In this document: one piece after another, positions 1-6,019 of the stretch | Position numbering within the stretch: the first letter of the stretch is position 1 | Layout: each line of letters opens with the position of its first letter | NCBI GenBank assembly: GCA_963612735.1 | Contig: CAVDWX010000066.1 | Span: 1-7,909, forward strand | Direction of reading: 5' to 3' | Length of the DNA stretch: 7,909 nucleotides | Source of the DNA: CAVDWX01 sp963612735 | GTDB lineage: Bacteria > Bacillota_I > Bacilli_A > RFN20 > CAG-826 | Notes under the pieces: generated by a model | Told to the model about the DNA's origin: nothing | Database searches by the model: none | The model's input: the letters and a program-made list of their open reading frames with translations, nothing else | Program-made: the position numbers and the translations under genes

Positions 1-282
1 ATTAAAAAATAGGTATTTGTATAGTGGTTTAGATTAGGAAATCTTTAATACTATTTTAATAAGAATTCTGAGACTGAGATTGATTTTATAACAAAAGTAA
101 ATAATGAATTAACCTTAATTGAAGTTAAAGCTAATAATGGCTCGACTATATCGTTAAATGATATTTTGAACAATAAAGAAAAATATAATGTTAAAAGCGC
201 TATTAAGTTAATAAATGGTAATATCACTTATAAAAACGGAATATATTTAATACCTCATTATTTGGCTTTTTTAATCAAATAG
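1..282 (+). pseudogene. Decayed 3' remnant of a DUF4143-type AAA ATPase gene
   Basis: The last 77 codons (49-279, stop TAG at 280-282) read as the C terminus of the ATP-binding proteins that carry a DUF4143 domain. They show EIDFI, then IEVKA (the D...ExK pattern of the nuclease-like fold in this domain), an AIKLINGNI stretch and the typical ending IPHYLAFLI. The same frame is closed upstream by TAG at 10, TAG at 22 and TAA at 46, and there is no ATG in the open part. A neighbouring frame (about 5-34) gives RYLYSGL, which resembles the segment expected just before EIDFI. This suggests a frameshift near 30-40 as well as the stop at 46. I therefore see a broken gene rather than a small one. These proteins are common accessory ATPases in gut Firmicutes and their cellular role is poorly defined. 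The start lies outside the window. It converges on mnmA with 13 bases between the stops. Confidence 0.7.
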
Positions 283-295
283 TTTTTATTCTTAA

Positions 296-1426
296 TTAAA
301 TATCAGTTCTTTTATTTTTGTAATAGGTAGAATCGATTAACCCACCACCCAAACAAACTTCATTTTTATAAAAGACCGCAGCTTGACCGGGTGTAACCGC
401 TTGATAAGGAGTGTCATATATCAATTCCACACTACCATCATTTAAATAATGTATCGTTACCCCATTATCTTTTTGACGATATCTAAATTTGACGGTGATG
501 TGTTCTCCGTCCTTTGGCTTATAGGTGATGAAATTGACTTCTTTAACGATACATCTATCACTATTTAAATATTCGCTATTATCTCCACTTGTAACATATA
601 GAATATTGTTTTTAATATCTTTTTTGACGATGAACCAGCCTTTTGCTTCTTCACCGTGAATTCCGCCTATCCCTAAACCTTTTCTTTGCCCGATCGTGTA
701 ATACATAGCCCCTTCATGGCTTCCAATGACACGTTTAGTTTTTATATCAATAATCTTCCCCTTTTGAGCGGGAATGTAATTTTTTAAGAATTCTTTAAAA
801 TGTCTTTCACCAATAAAGCAGATTCCGGTGCTATCTTTTTTATCCGCTATATCAAGATTTAATTCATGAGCAATTCTTCTTACATCTTCTTTAAGGATGT
901 CTCCTAATGGGAATAAAGAATAAGATAATTGTTCTTGAGACAATTGATTGAGAAAATAAGTTTGATCTTTATTGGTGTCTTTACTTCGACACAAATAGGC
1001 TAAACCGTCTTTGTCTACTCGTTTTGCATAGTGCCCCATCGCAATCATATCAAATCCGTTTTTAATAGCAAATTTTAAGAAGGCATCGAACTTAATATAT
1101 TTATTGCAAAAAACATCTGGATTTGGAGTCCTACCCGATTCATATTCTTTAATGAGATAAGTAAATACTTCGTCCCAATATTCTTTGACAAAGTCGATGC
1201 GCAGTAATTTTATGCCGAGTTTTTCTGCGACTTTTTTAGCATCATCATAATCTTTTTCTTGTGGACATTGATTATCATTAATCGTAGGATTACCAAGATA
1301 ATCGTTATTAGCTAAAGCATCCCAGTTGCGCATAAAACAAGCGCTTACTTCATAACCTTTTTCTTTTAATAAATAGGCCGCAACAGCGCTATCAACACCA
1401 CCGCTTAATCCGAGTAAGACTTTCAT
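296..1426 (-). CDS. mnmA: tRNA-specific 2-thiouridylase MnmA
   Basis: MnmA activates C2 of uridine 34 in the wobble position of Lys, Glu and Gln tRNAs with ATP and puts in sulfur from a cysteine-desulfurase relay, in the cytoplasm. The 376-residue protein has the usual family length. It starts with the PP-loop SGGVDS (residues 8-13) of the ATP pyrophosphatase fold. The two reactive cysteines are present: Cys107 in CNKYIKF and Cys203 in TGICFIG, matching the pair that forms the persulfide/disulfide in the family. GHYA (131-134), DQTYFL (154-159), and YTIGQRKGLGIGG (243-255) are further family signatures, and the C-terminal beta-barrel ends with PGQAAVFY and CLGGG. The ATG shares its A with the dtd stop (TAATG), so translation is probably coupled and the two genes form an operon. 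Nothing is missing or unusual. Confidence 0.97.
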   Translation of the reverse strand: MKVLLGLSGGVDSAVAAYLLKEKGYEVSACFMRNWDALANNDYLGNPTINDNQCPQEKDYDDAKKVAEKLGIKLLRIDFVKEYWDEVFTYLIKEYESGRTPNPDVFCNKYIKFDAFLKFAIKNGFDMIAMGHYAKRVDKDGLAYLCRSKDTNKDQTYFLNQLSQEQLSYSLFPLGDILKEDVRRIAHELNLDIADKKDSTGICFIGERHFKEFLKNYIPAQKGKIIDIKTKRVIGSHEGAMYYTIGQRKGLGIGGIHGEEAKGWFIVKKDIKNNILYVTSGDNSEYLNSDRCIVKEVNFITYKPKDGEHITVKFRYRQKDNGVTIHYLNDGSVELIYDTPYQAVTPGQAAVFYKNEVCLGGGLIDSTYYKNKRTDI

Positions 1427-1878
1427 TATTTGATGAGCTCCTTAGAATCTAAAATGAGCGTAAAAGGACCGATATTGCTACTCGTAACTACCATATCCGC
1501 TCCAAAAACTCCTCTTTTAATAGGACCGTGAAGTTCTTCTAATTTATTATTGAAATAATGATATAAAACACAAGCTTTTCCTGGATTTAAAGCGTTGGTA
1601 AAACTAGGTCTATTTCCACCGCTTACATCAGCGTATAAGGTGAATTGAGAAATGGATAATATTTCGCCATCAACATCGTTTAAAGAAAGATTAGTCTTTC
1701 CGTTTTCATCGGGAAAGATTCTAAGCTTTAATAATTTTGTTACGAGCTTATCGATAATTTCTTCGTTATCCCCTTCCGTAAAACCCACTAATAACAAATA
1801 TCCGTTATCAATATGAGCCACGACCTGATTCTCCACTGACACACTAGCGTCTTTAACTATTTGAATGACAATTTTCAT
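1426..1878 (-). CDS. dtd: D-aminoacyl-tRNA deacylase
   Basis: Dtd hydrolyses D-amino acids (and glycine mischarged on tRNA-Ala) from tRNAs, recycling the tRNA and keeping D-residues out of translation. From the ATG at 1878 the protein has 150 residues, the normal family length, and begins MKIVIQIV as family members do. The active-site motif SQFTLYAD (77-84) and the second motif NIGPFT (135-140), whose Gly-Pro pair reaches into the partner subunit's pocket, are both present; GNRPSF (88-93) is also conserved. An in-frame TTG at 1896 would add six residues (MLDNKG). I prefer the ATG because of the family alignment, although its AAAGG lies only one base upstream, which is unusually close. The TTG has only a weak AAGAGTG ahead of it. 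The gene overlaps mnmA by one base, and both concern tRNA quality. It is transcribed divergently from the radical SAM cassette. Confidence 0.94.
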   Translation of the reverse strand: MKIVIQIVKDASVSVENQVVAHIDNGYLLLVGFTEGDNEEIIDKLVTKLLKLRIFPDENGKTNLSLNDVDGEILSISQFTLYADVSGGNRPSFTNALNPGKACVLYHYFNNKLEELHGPIKRGVFGADMVVTSSNIGPFTLILDSKELIK

Positions 1879-1912
1879 GCCTTTATTATCTAACAATCAC
1901 TCTTTTTTTCAA

Positions 1913-1941
1913 ATAGTAATTTAATTATTAAATTGTTATAA
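1913..1941 (-). promoter_or_regulatory. Possible promoter for dtd-mnmA
   Basis: On the minus strand TACTAT (1918-1913) fits a -10 box, with a weak TTATAA at -35 (1941-1936) after a 17-base spacer. Transcription would begin near 1906, leaving a leader of about 28 bases before the ATG at 1878. The -35 match is poor (three of six), so this is only the best candidate in the gap. It overlaps the 1918-1934 palindrome and the -10 box of the opposing gene, so the two promoters may interfere. Confidence 0.3.
1918..1934. promoter_or_regulatory. 17-nt perfect palindrome, possible operator
   Basis: AATTTAAT-T-ATTAAATT reads the same on both strands around a single central base. It sits three bases before the TATAAT of the radical SAM gene and touches the candidate -10 of dtd, which is where a dimeric repressor or activator would control both directions. 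It is pure A/T, so chance occurrence in this AT-rich DNA is a real alternative, and no regulator gene lies beside it. Confidence 0.4.
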
Positions 1942-1942
1942 T
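1937..1942 (+). promoter_or_regulatory. Consensus -10 box just before the radical SAM start
   Basis: A perfect TATAAT ends five bases before the ATG at 1948. A normal start site six to eight bases downstream would place the first transcribed base at or next to the ATG, so the mRNA would be leaderless or nearly so. This fits the absence of any Shine-Dalgarno sequence upstream of 1948. No convincing -35 box is seen at 16-18 bases, so activation by a protein bound at the 1918-1934 palindrome is conceivable. Confidence 0.5.
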
Positions 1943-1947
1943 AAAAC

Positions 1948-3303
1948 ATGTTTTACGAGATATTAGGAAAAACTGTCTTTATAGACGGCGAAACTGGTCT
2001 ATTTTCTTTTGATGAGACAACTTATAACTCAATGCTAGAGCGAGATAATTTTAATTTTGATTTATACAAGCCTCATTTTTGCGAATATAGCACTACATCA
2101 GTAACGTTTTGTATCAATTTAAGTGATTCCTGTAATCTTGCTTGCGATTATTGCTTTAACCCTAAAAAACAAGATAAAAGTATTTCTATAGAAAATGCAT
2201 TAGCGTTCTTAAATATATGTTTTTTACGATTCCTTAATAAAGAAAAATATTTTGTTGATTTATCAGGAAAAGGAGAACCTCTTTTATTTTTGGATAAGAT
2301 TTTAAAAATTAAAAAATATTGCGATGATAAATCTAACGAATTAAATAGAGAGGTTTTAGTTCAATTTGTATGCAACGGCACTTTATTAAATTCGTTAACT
2401 GCAAACATCTTACAAAATGAAGGAATATTATTCGGAGTATCTTTAGATGGCGATAAATTAATACATGATAAGCATAGAAAAACAAAAGACGGCAAAGATA
2501 TATATCAAACAATTTTGAACAACGTCAATGATATTAAGAAACATGAATATGTAGGCGTTGCTTGCACATTAACCAAAGATGTGTTTTCACTGAAAGATTC
2601 TTTAATTGAATTATCTAAAATTTTTAACACGATCTCTTACAAACCTAGTAGAGATTGTGACTGTGCTATTGATGAGAATTCGATCAATAAATGGTTAGAT
2701 AGTTATAATCAACTAGTTATATTTATTACCAACCAAACCATCAAAGGAAATCTTAAATACATTCAAACTTTATTAAATGGTGAAGATTATTTAGGAAAAT
2801 TTATTAAGCGTATAGTTCTAGGGCAAAGAAACATTGTTAGATGTGATGCAGGAATTGGAAGATTTGCACTAGATGACGATGGGAATGTTTATAGCTGCCC
2901 CGCCGCTTTTAAAATGAAGCAATTAAGAGTTGGGACGATAAATGATTTAAATTTTAATAAAATGTCGAAGTTATTTAGCGAACAAATCAAAAAGGAAGGA
3001 TGTCAAAAATGCGATTTTAGGAATATTTGTGGCGGTGAATGTCAAATTCAGTTACGCCTTTCTAAAGGGATAAATAAAACAATTTGTAAATATAAAACAC
3101 ATTTGATATTGCTGGCAATGTATTTTGTTAACCAAGTCAATTGTTTAAATAAAATGTCATTTAAAGAAATTTATGATTTTTGCATAGAAATCGATAATAG
3201 AAGAAAGCTAGACAATAAACTCAATCTTTTTCTAGAGCAGCATCCATATTACAATTTTATTGAAGGTAAGAAAAAATATGACCAATCAGAAAAGAAATAT
3301 TGA
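1948..3303 (+). CDS. Radical SAM/SPASM peptide or protein maturase
   Basis: This is a radical SAM enzyme, which cleaves S-adenosylmethionine reductively at a [4Fe-4S] cluster to start radical chemistry on a peptide or protein. The cluster-binding CX3CX2C is Cys62, Cys66 and Cys69 (SCNLACDYCF). GKGEPL (107-112) is the SAM-binding GGEP-type motif, and SLDG (165-168) lies on a later barrel strand. The C-terminal SPASM domain is complete: Cys299, then Gly312-X4-Cys317, then Cys352-X2-Cys355-X5-Cys361-X3-Cys365 and Cys380, enough for two auxiliary clusters. The first 50 residues (EILGKTVFIDGETGLFSFDE and following) resemble the N-terminal part of thioether-forming (ranthipeptide/SCIFF-like) maturases, where a peptide-recognition element sits; this is by eye. 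About 70 residues follow the last cysteine. The start is the only plausible ATG, without a ribosome binding site. No precursor gene is visible, so the substrate is unknown. Anaerobic sulfatase-type maturases share this architecture, but no sulfatase is nearby. Confidence 0.88.
   Translation: MFYEILGKTVFIDGETGLFSFDETTYNSMLERDNFNFDLYKPHFCEYSTTSVTFCINLSDSCNLACDYCFNPKKQDKSISIENALAFLNICFLRFLNKEKYFVDLSGKGEPLLFLDKILKIKKYCDDKSNELNREVLVQFVCNGTLLNSLTANILQNEGILFGVSLDGDKLIHDKHRKTKDGKDIYQTILNNVNDIKKHEYVGVACTLTKDVFSLKDSLIELSKIFNTISYKPSRDCDCAIDENSINKWLDSYNQLVIFITNQTIKGNLKYIQTLLNGEDYLGKFIKRIVLGQRNIVRCDAGIGRFALDDDGNVYSCPAAFKMKQLRVGTINDLNFNKMSKLFSEQIKKEGCQKCDFRNICGGECQIQLRLSKGINKTICKYKTHLILLAMYFVNQVNCLNKMSFKEIYDFCIEIDNRRKLDNKLNLFLEQHPYYNFIEGKKKYDQSEKKY
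3262..3266 (+). promoter_or_regulatory. Ribosome binding site inside the maturase gene, deciding the next start
   Basis: GAAGG lies 11 bases before the ATG at 3278, still inside the radical SAM coding sequence. It supports the ATG over the in-frame TTG at 3260, which would overlap this site. Confidence 0.55.
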
Positions 3304-3658
3304 TATATTTTTATTTATTTACTTAATTATTTATATTTTATTTATTTTTATAATTCGCCTTATTGCCCATTTGATTTATGAAGTGGAATCGATGCTTTTA
3401 TTTTTTACTTCCAGTTCTCTTGTTTTGATAATATGTTATTTATTCATCAAAATGAATTGGTTTTTATACATTTGTATTGCATCTGCACTAGTTTTATTTA
3501 CTTTTATTGCTGTATTTACTACGATAATGAATAGAGGTTTTTATTGCTATACATTTTTATCCTGGATTACTACTTATTTTTTTCCTATACCAGCCTATAT
3601 ATTTTTAGTAATTCTAATCATTAAAAGTACTATAAAAAGGAGAAAAAAATATGACTAA
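3278..3658 (+). CDS. Small four-helix membrane protein, family not recognised
   Basis: I do not recognise the family. From the ATG at 3278 it has 126 residues and is mostly hydrophobic, with four likely membrane segments at about 9-33, 38-58, 60-83 and 91-117. The N terminus (MTNQKRN) and the C terminus (KRRKK) are both basic, suggesting both lie in the cytoplasm. There is no signal peptide, nucleotide-binding motif or protease HExxH motif. A TTG at 3260 would add six residues, but the GAAGG at 3262-3266 favours the ATG. The gene overlaps the end of the maturase gene by 26 bases and the next gene by eight, so it is almost certainly cotranscribed and co-translated with them. By position it could help export, anchor or protect against the product of the maturase; this is inference only. 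Base composition is very AT-rich, as expected for Phe/Ile/Leu-rich membrane proteins. Confidence 0.75.
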   Translation: MTNQKRNIDIFLFIYLIIYILFIFIIRLIAHLIYEVESMLLFFTSSSLVLIICYLFIKMNWFLYICIASALVLFTFIAVFTTIMNRGFYCYTFLSWITTYFFPIPAYIFLVILIIKSTIKRRKKYD

Positions 3659-4097
3659 AATTCTATTGCCGTTGATGTTAAGTTACTTAAATGTTTTGAC
3701 GTTTAAAGAAGCTTTGCTATTCATTTGCACTGAAAATGATTTAAAAAATGACATGTATTTTAATACAAACACAATCAGTAAAATGCTTAGAAGCAATGAT
3801 TTTTATAGTGAAGTGGAACCAGTTGAACCTGAGACACCGGTCGATGAACCTAATGGAAGTAGCGGATTAGATAATAACAAATATCTTGAACTAGATGAAC
3901 TTGAAAACGGTGGCTATGATTTACCTTCCGACGCTGATTATACTGATGATATTGGTCAAAAATTATTAAGATATATCAAGCCTGGTGACATAATGTACGA
4001 TTCGGTTGGACTTGGATCGAGTGGTATGGGGTCAGGACACATAGCTTTTATTGAAGGCATTGCATATAGTCAAAGATATCAAAGAATTATATTGTGA
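3651..4097 (+). CDS. N-terminal half of a YiiX-like cysteine hydrolase (split or frameshifted)
   Basis: This 148-residue frame carries the first half of a permuted NlpC/P60-type (YiiX/YebB-like) cysteine hydrolase. RYIKPGDIMYD (107-117) is the usual opening of the domain, and SGHIAFIEG (128-136) holds the probable catalytic His130, with Glu135 close by. In the permuted fold the histidine precedes the cysteine, and the cysteine is in the next frame, so this protein alone lacks its nucleophile. The start has a strong AAGGAG (3637-3642) eight bases upstream. Residues 3-17 are hydrophobic behind one lysine and could be a weak signal peptide or anchor, but no clean cleavage site is visible. An acidic, Pro-rich linker (EVEPVEPETPVDEP, 54-67) follows. 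Family members of this type act on bacterial wall peptides, amides or lipid-linked substrates. The frame ends in TGA at 4095, overlapping the GTG of the next frame. Confidence 0.72.
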   Translation: MTKILLPLMLSYLNVLTFKEALLFICTENDLKNDMYFNTNTISKMLRSNDFYSEVEPVEPETPVDEPNGSSGLDNNKYLELDELENGGYDLPSDADYTDDIGQKLLRYIKPGDIMYDSVGLGSSGMGSGHIAFIEGIAYSQRYQRIIL

Positions 4098-4582
4098 CCA
4101 TTGAAGCAAATCCTAATCGTGGTGTTAAAAGAGGATATATTGATAGCGTCAGATTTAAAGATCACAAAACTATCTTAAGAGTTAAAAATACAACACAAGC
4201 TATTATTTCAGATGCCATCTATTTTTGTCGTCAACAATTAAATAAAGAATATGATTTAAACATTATTAGAAAGCATGCGTCGATTAATAGCGGCGAATGG
4301 TATTGCTCAGAACTAGTATGGGCAGCATATAAATATAATGAACAAGGCATTGATTTAGCTAGCGGAACTCAAGTGGCTGTTACTCCTCGAAATATTTATG
4401 ACGATTCTGACACTTGTAGGATTATAAAATATAATACCGATACGACATTTATAACGAATTCAGCGAATCATACTTTTTGTTGTGATGGTGATACTTTTAC
4501 TGAGCCCCATAACCATGATGGGGATTATTATTCAATAGAACAATGCACAATTTGCAATCATGTTTTTTGGCCTAATTGTTAA
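4094..4582 (+). CDS. C-terminal half of the YiiX-like cysteine hydrolase with Cys/His-rich tail
   Basis: The frame continues the domain begun upstream, one reading frame over. VTIEANPNRGVKRGYID fits directly after the AFIEGIAYSQRYQ of the previous frame, and EWYCSELVWAAY (68-79) holds the probable nucleophile Cys71 in the YCSELV signature of this family. VTPRNIYDD (96-104) is also typical near the domain end. A tail (about 126-162) follows with His126, Cys129, Cys130, His139, His141, Cys151, Cys154, His156 and Cys162. It looks like the degenerate Cys/His modules (HT..., CxxC) at the ends of many secreted gut-Firmicutes proteins, perhaps metal-binding. The only start is a GTG at 4094 with no ribosome binding site. 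Translation would therefore need reinitiation at GTGA or a frameshift. Removing one base near 4087-4093 would fuse both frames into one hydrolase of about 309 residues. Confidence 0.7.
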   Translation: MTIEANPNRGVKRGYIDSVRFKDHKTILRVKNTTQAIISDAIYFCRQQLNKEYDLNIIRKHASINSGEWYCSELVWAAYKYNEQGIDLASGTQVAVTPRNIYDDSDTCRIIKYNTDTTFITNSANHTFCCDGDTFTEPHNHDGDYYSIEQCTICNHVFWPNC

Positions 4583-4625
4583 TGCTAATAGGCAAATTAA
4601 TAAGCTCTGTTAATTAGAGATTTTC

Positions 4626-4654
4626 TTGCTTATACGCATTCGAAATTTTAATAT
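4626..4654 (+). promoter_or_regulatory. Weak candidate promoter for rarA
   Basis: TTGCTT (4626-4631) and TAATAT (4649-4654) are spaced by 17 bases in the 93-base gap before rarA. They match consensus at three and four of six positions. No ribosome binding site follows before either possible ATG. Read-through from the cassette upstream is an alternative, since no convincing terminator is seen in the gap. Confidence 0.28.
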
Positions 4655-4675
4655 TATCGTGCCATTTTTAATTAA

Positions 4676-5965
4676 ATGATTGATAATATTTTTATGAATT
4701 TAAAACCACTCGCATATCGAATTAGACCCAAAAATATATCTGAAATTATCGGCCAATCTCACTTAGTGGGAAAAGATGGTATTTTAACTAAATCGATTGA
4801 AACTAAAACTATTTTTTCCATTATCTTTTTTGGCCCTCCCGGATGTGGCAAGACCACTATCGCGGAAGCTTATGCTTCTAGTATGGGGATTAAATGCATT
4901 AAATTAAATGCGGTCACATCTAATAAAAAAGATTTAGAAAACGCTATTAACGAAGCTAAATTATTTGACAATGCCTATATCGTGATGGATGAAGTTCATC
5001 GCTTAAATAAAGATAAACAAGATATATTGCTTCCCTATATTGAAGACGGAACTATTTATTTACTTGGTTGCACAACTGAAAATCCTTACATGGCCATTAA
5101 TAAGGCGGTGAGAAGTCGATGCCATCTTTTAGAAGTAAAATCATTAAATGAAGATGATATATATAACGGCTTAATTCGCGCTATTAATCATAAAGATGGA
5201 TTAAAAACTAACGTTAAATTTACTGATGAAGCTTTAAGAACAATTGCTAAAAAATCCGCTGGTGACATGAGATTTTCCTTAAATTATTTAGAAGTAATCG
5301 CTATTTCTATTCATAAAGATGTCGTTAATAAAGATGATGTTAATTCCATCATTCAAGTTCCAAATTATCAAATGGATTTAAATGAAAATGAACATTATGA
5401 TTCCGTTTCTGCTTTACAAAAATCAATTCGTGGAAGCGATGTCGATGCCGCTTTATATTATTTAGCCAGATTATGCATCGTCCAGGATTTAGATTCCATA
5501 ATTCGAAGATTATTAGTGACGGCTTATGAAGATATTGGTTTAGCTAATCCTCAAGCAGTAGATCGAGTCTATAACGCCACTCAAGTTGCACTTCGAGTTG
5601 GCTTTCCTGAAGCAGTGATACCTCTTGGTTTTGCGGTAACTGATTTATGCTTATCTCCGAAAAGTAAAGAAGCTTGCAATGCTATTCATAGGGCCATGGA
5701 TTACGCTAGTGCTCACCCAATGGATGTTATGGATTATTTAAAATTGACTCCAGTTAACGTCGATGAATTAGATAAATATCCTTATGATCGCCCTGACTTA
5801 TGGAATAAGATTCAATATCTTCCAGAATTAATTAAAGATATCCCCTTTTATGAACCTAATTTACAAACATCATCAACGTATGAAAAAGCACTTAATGATA
5901 ATTATTTGAAGTTAAAGAAAATTACGCGTTCATCGAATTTAAGAAAATTAAAAGCAAATAAATAA
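4676..5965 (+). CDS. rarA: Replication-associated recombination ATPase RarA (MgsA)
   Basis: RarA/MgsA is a homotetrameric AAA+ ATPase related to clamp-loader subunits and to eukaryotic WRNIP1. It acts at stalled replication forks, on single-stranded DNA ends and with SSB. The N terminus has the family opening PLAYRIRPKN (11-20) and IIGQSHLVG (24-32). The Walker A is GPPGCGKTT (53-61), the Walker B is IVMDEVH (102-108), sensor 1 lies in CTTENP (132-137), and the arginine finger is in AVRSRC (144-149). Residues from about 190 form the lid, and ALYYLARL with YEDIGLANP and AMDYASAHPMDVMDYL mark the tetramerisation and C-terminal domains. Length (429 residues) is normal. Met7 (ATG at 4694) gives MNLKPLAYR, closer to the usual family start, but neither ATG has a Shine-Dalgarno sequence, so the start is uncertain. 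The gene ends four bases before a hairpin terminator. Confidence 0.95.
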   Translation: MIDNIFMNLKPLAYRIRPKNISEIIGQSHLVGKDGILTKSIETKTIFSIIFFGPPGCGKTTIAEAYASSMGIKCIKLNAVTSNKKDLENAINEAKLFDNAYIVMDEVHRLNKDKQDILLPYIEDGTIYLLGCTTENPYMAINKAVRSRCHLLEVKSLNEDDIYNGLIRAINHKDGLKTNVKFTDEALRTIAKKSAGDMRFSLNYLEVIAISIHKDVVNKDDVNSIIQVPNYQMDLNENEHYDSVSALQKSIRGSDVDAALYYLARLCIVQDLDSIIRRLLVTAYEDIGLANPQAVDRVYNATQVALRVGFPEAVIPLGFAVTDLCLSPKSKEACNAIHRAMDYASAHPMDVMDYLKLTPVNVDELDKYPYDRPDLWNKIQYLPELIKDIPFYEPNLQTSSTYEKALNDNYLKLKKITRSSNLRKLKANK

Positions 5966-5968
5966 AAC

Positions 5969-5992
5969 GCTCTATAACCTAACTTATAGAGC
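5969..5992. terminator. Hairpin terminator between convergent rarA and pdp
   Basis: GCTCTATAA and TTATAGAGC form a perfect nine-base-pair stem around the loop CCTAAC. On the minus strand it is followed by GTTTTATTTATTT, a good U-rich tract for stopping pdp transcription. On the plus strand only CTTTATC follows, a weaker tract for rarA. Its position between convergent stops suggests use in both directions, more effective for pdp. Confidence 0.85.
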
Positions 5993-6019
5993 CTTTATCG
6001 ATAAAAATAATGAATAATA

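Noticed and set aside
283..295. Terminator between the remnant and mnmA
   Set aside because: The gap is only 13 bases of A/T-rich sequence, and no stem of useful length forms on either strand.
4505..4523. Hairpin CCCCAT...ATGGGG
   Set aside because: It is a six-pair stem with no following T-tract and lies inside the hydrolase tail coding sequence, so it is not convincing as a terminator.
4584..4619. Tiny ORF after the hydrolase as a precursor peptide
   Set aside because: The ATG in TTAATGCTAATAGG gives about eleven residues with no cysteine, no leader-like features and no ribosome binding site.
4595..4620. Possible terminator after the cassette
   Set aside because: Only AATTAA/TTAATT (A/T only, nine-base loop) or a four-pair CTCT/AGAG stem can form; both are too weak to call.
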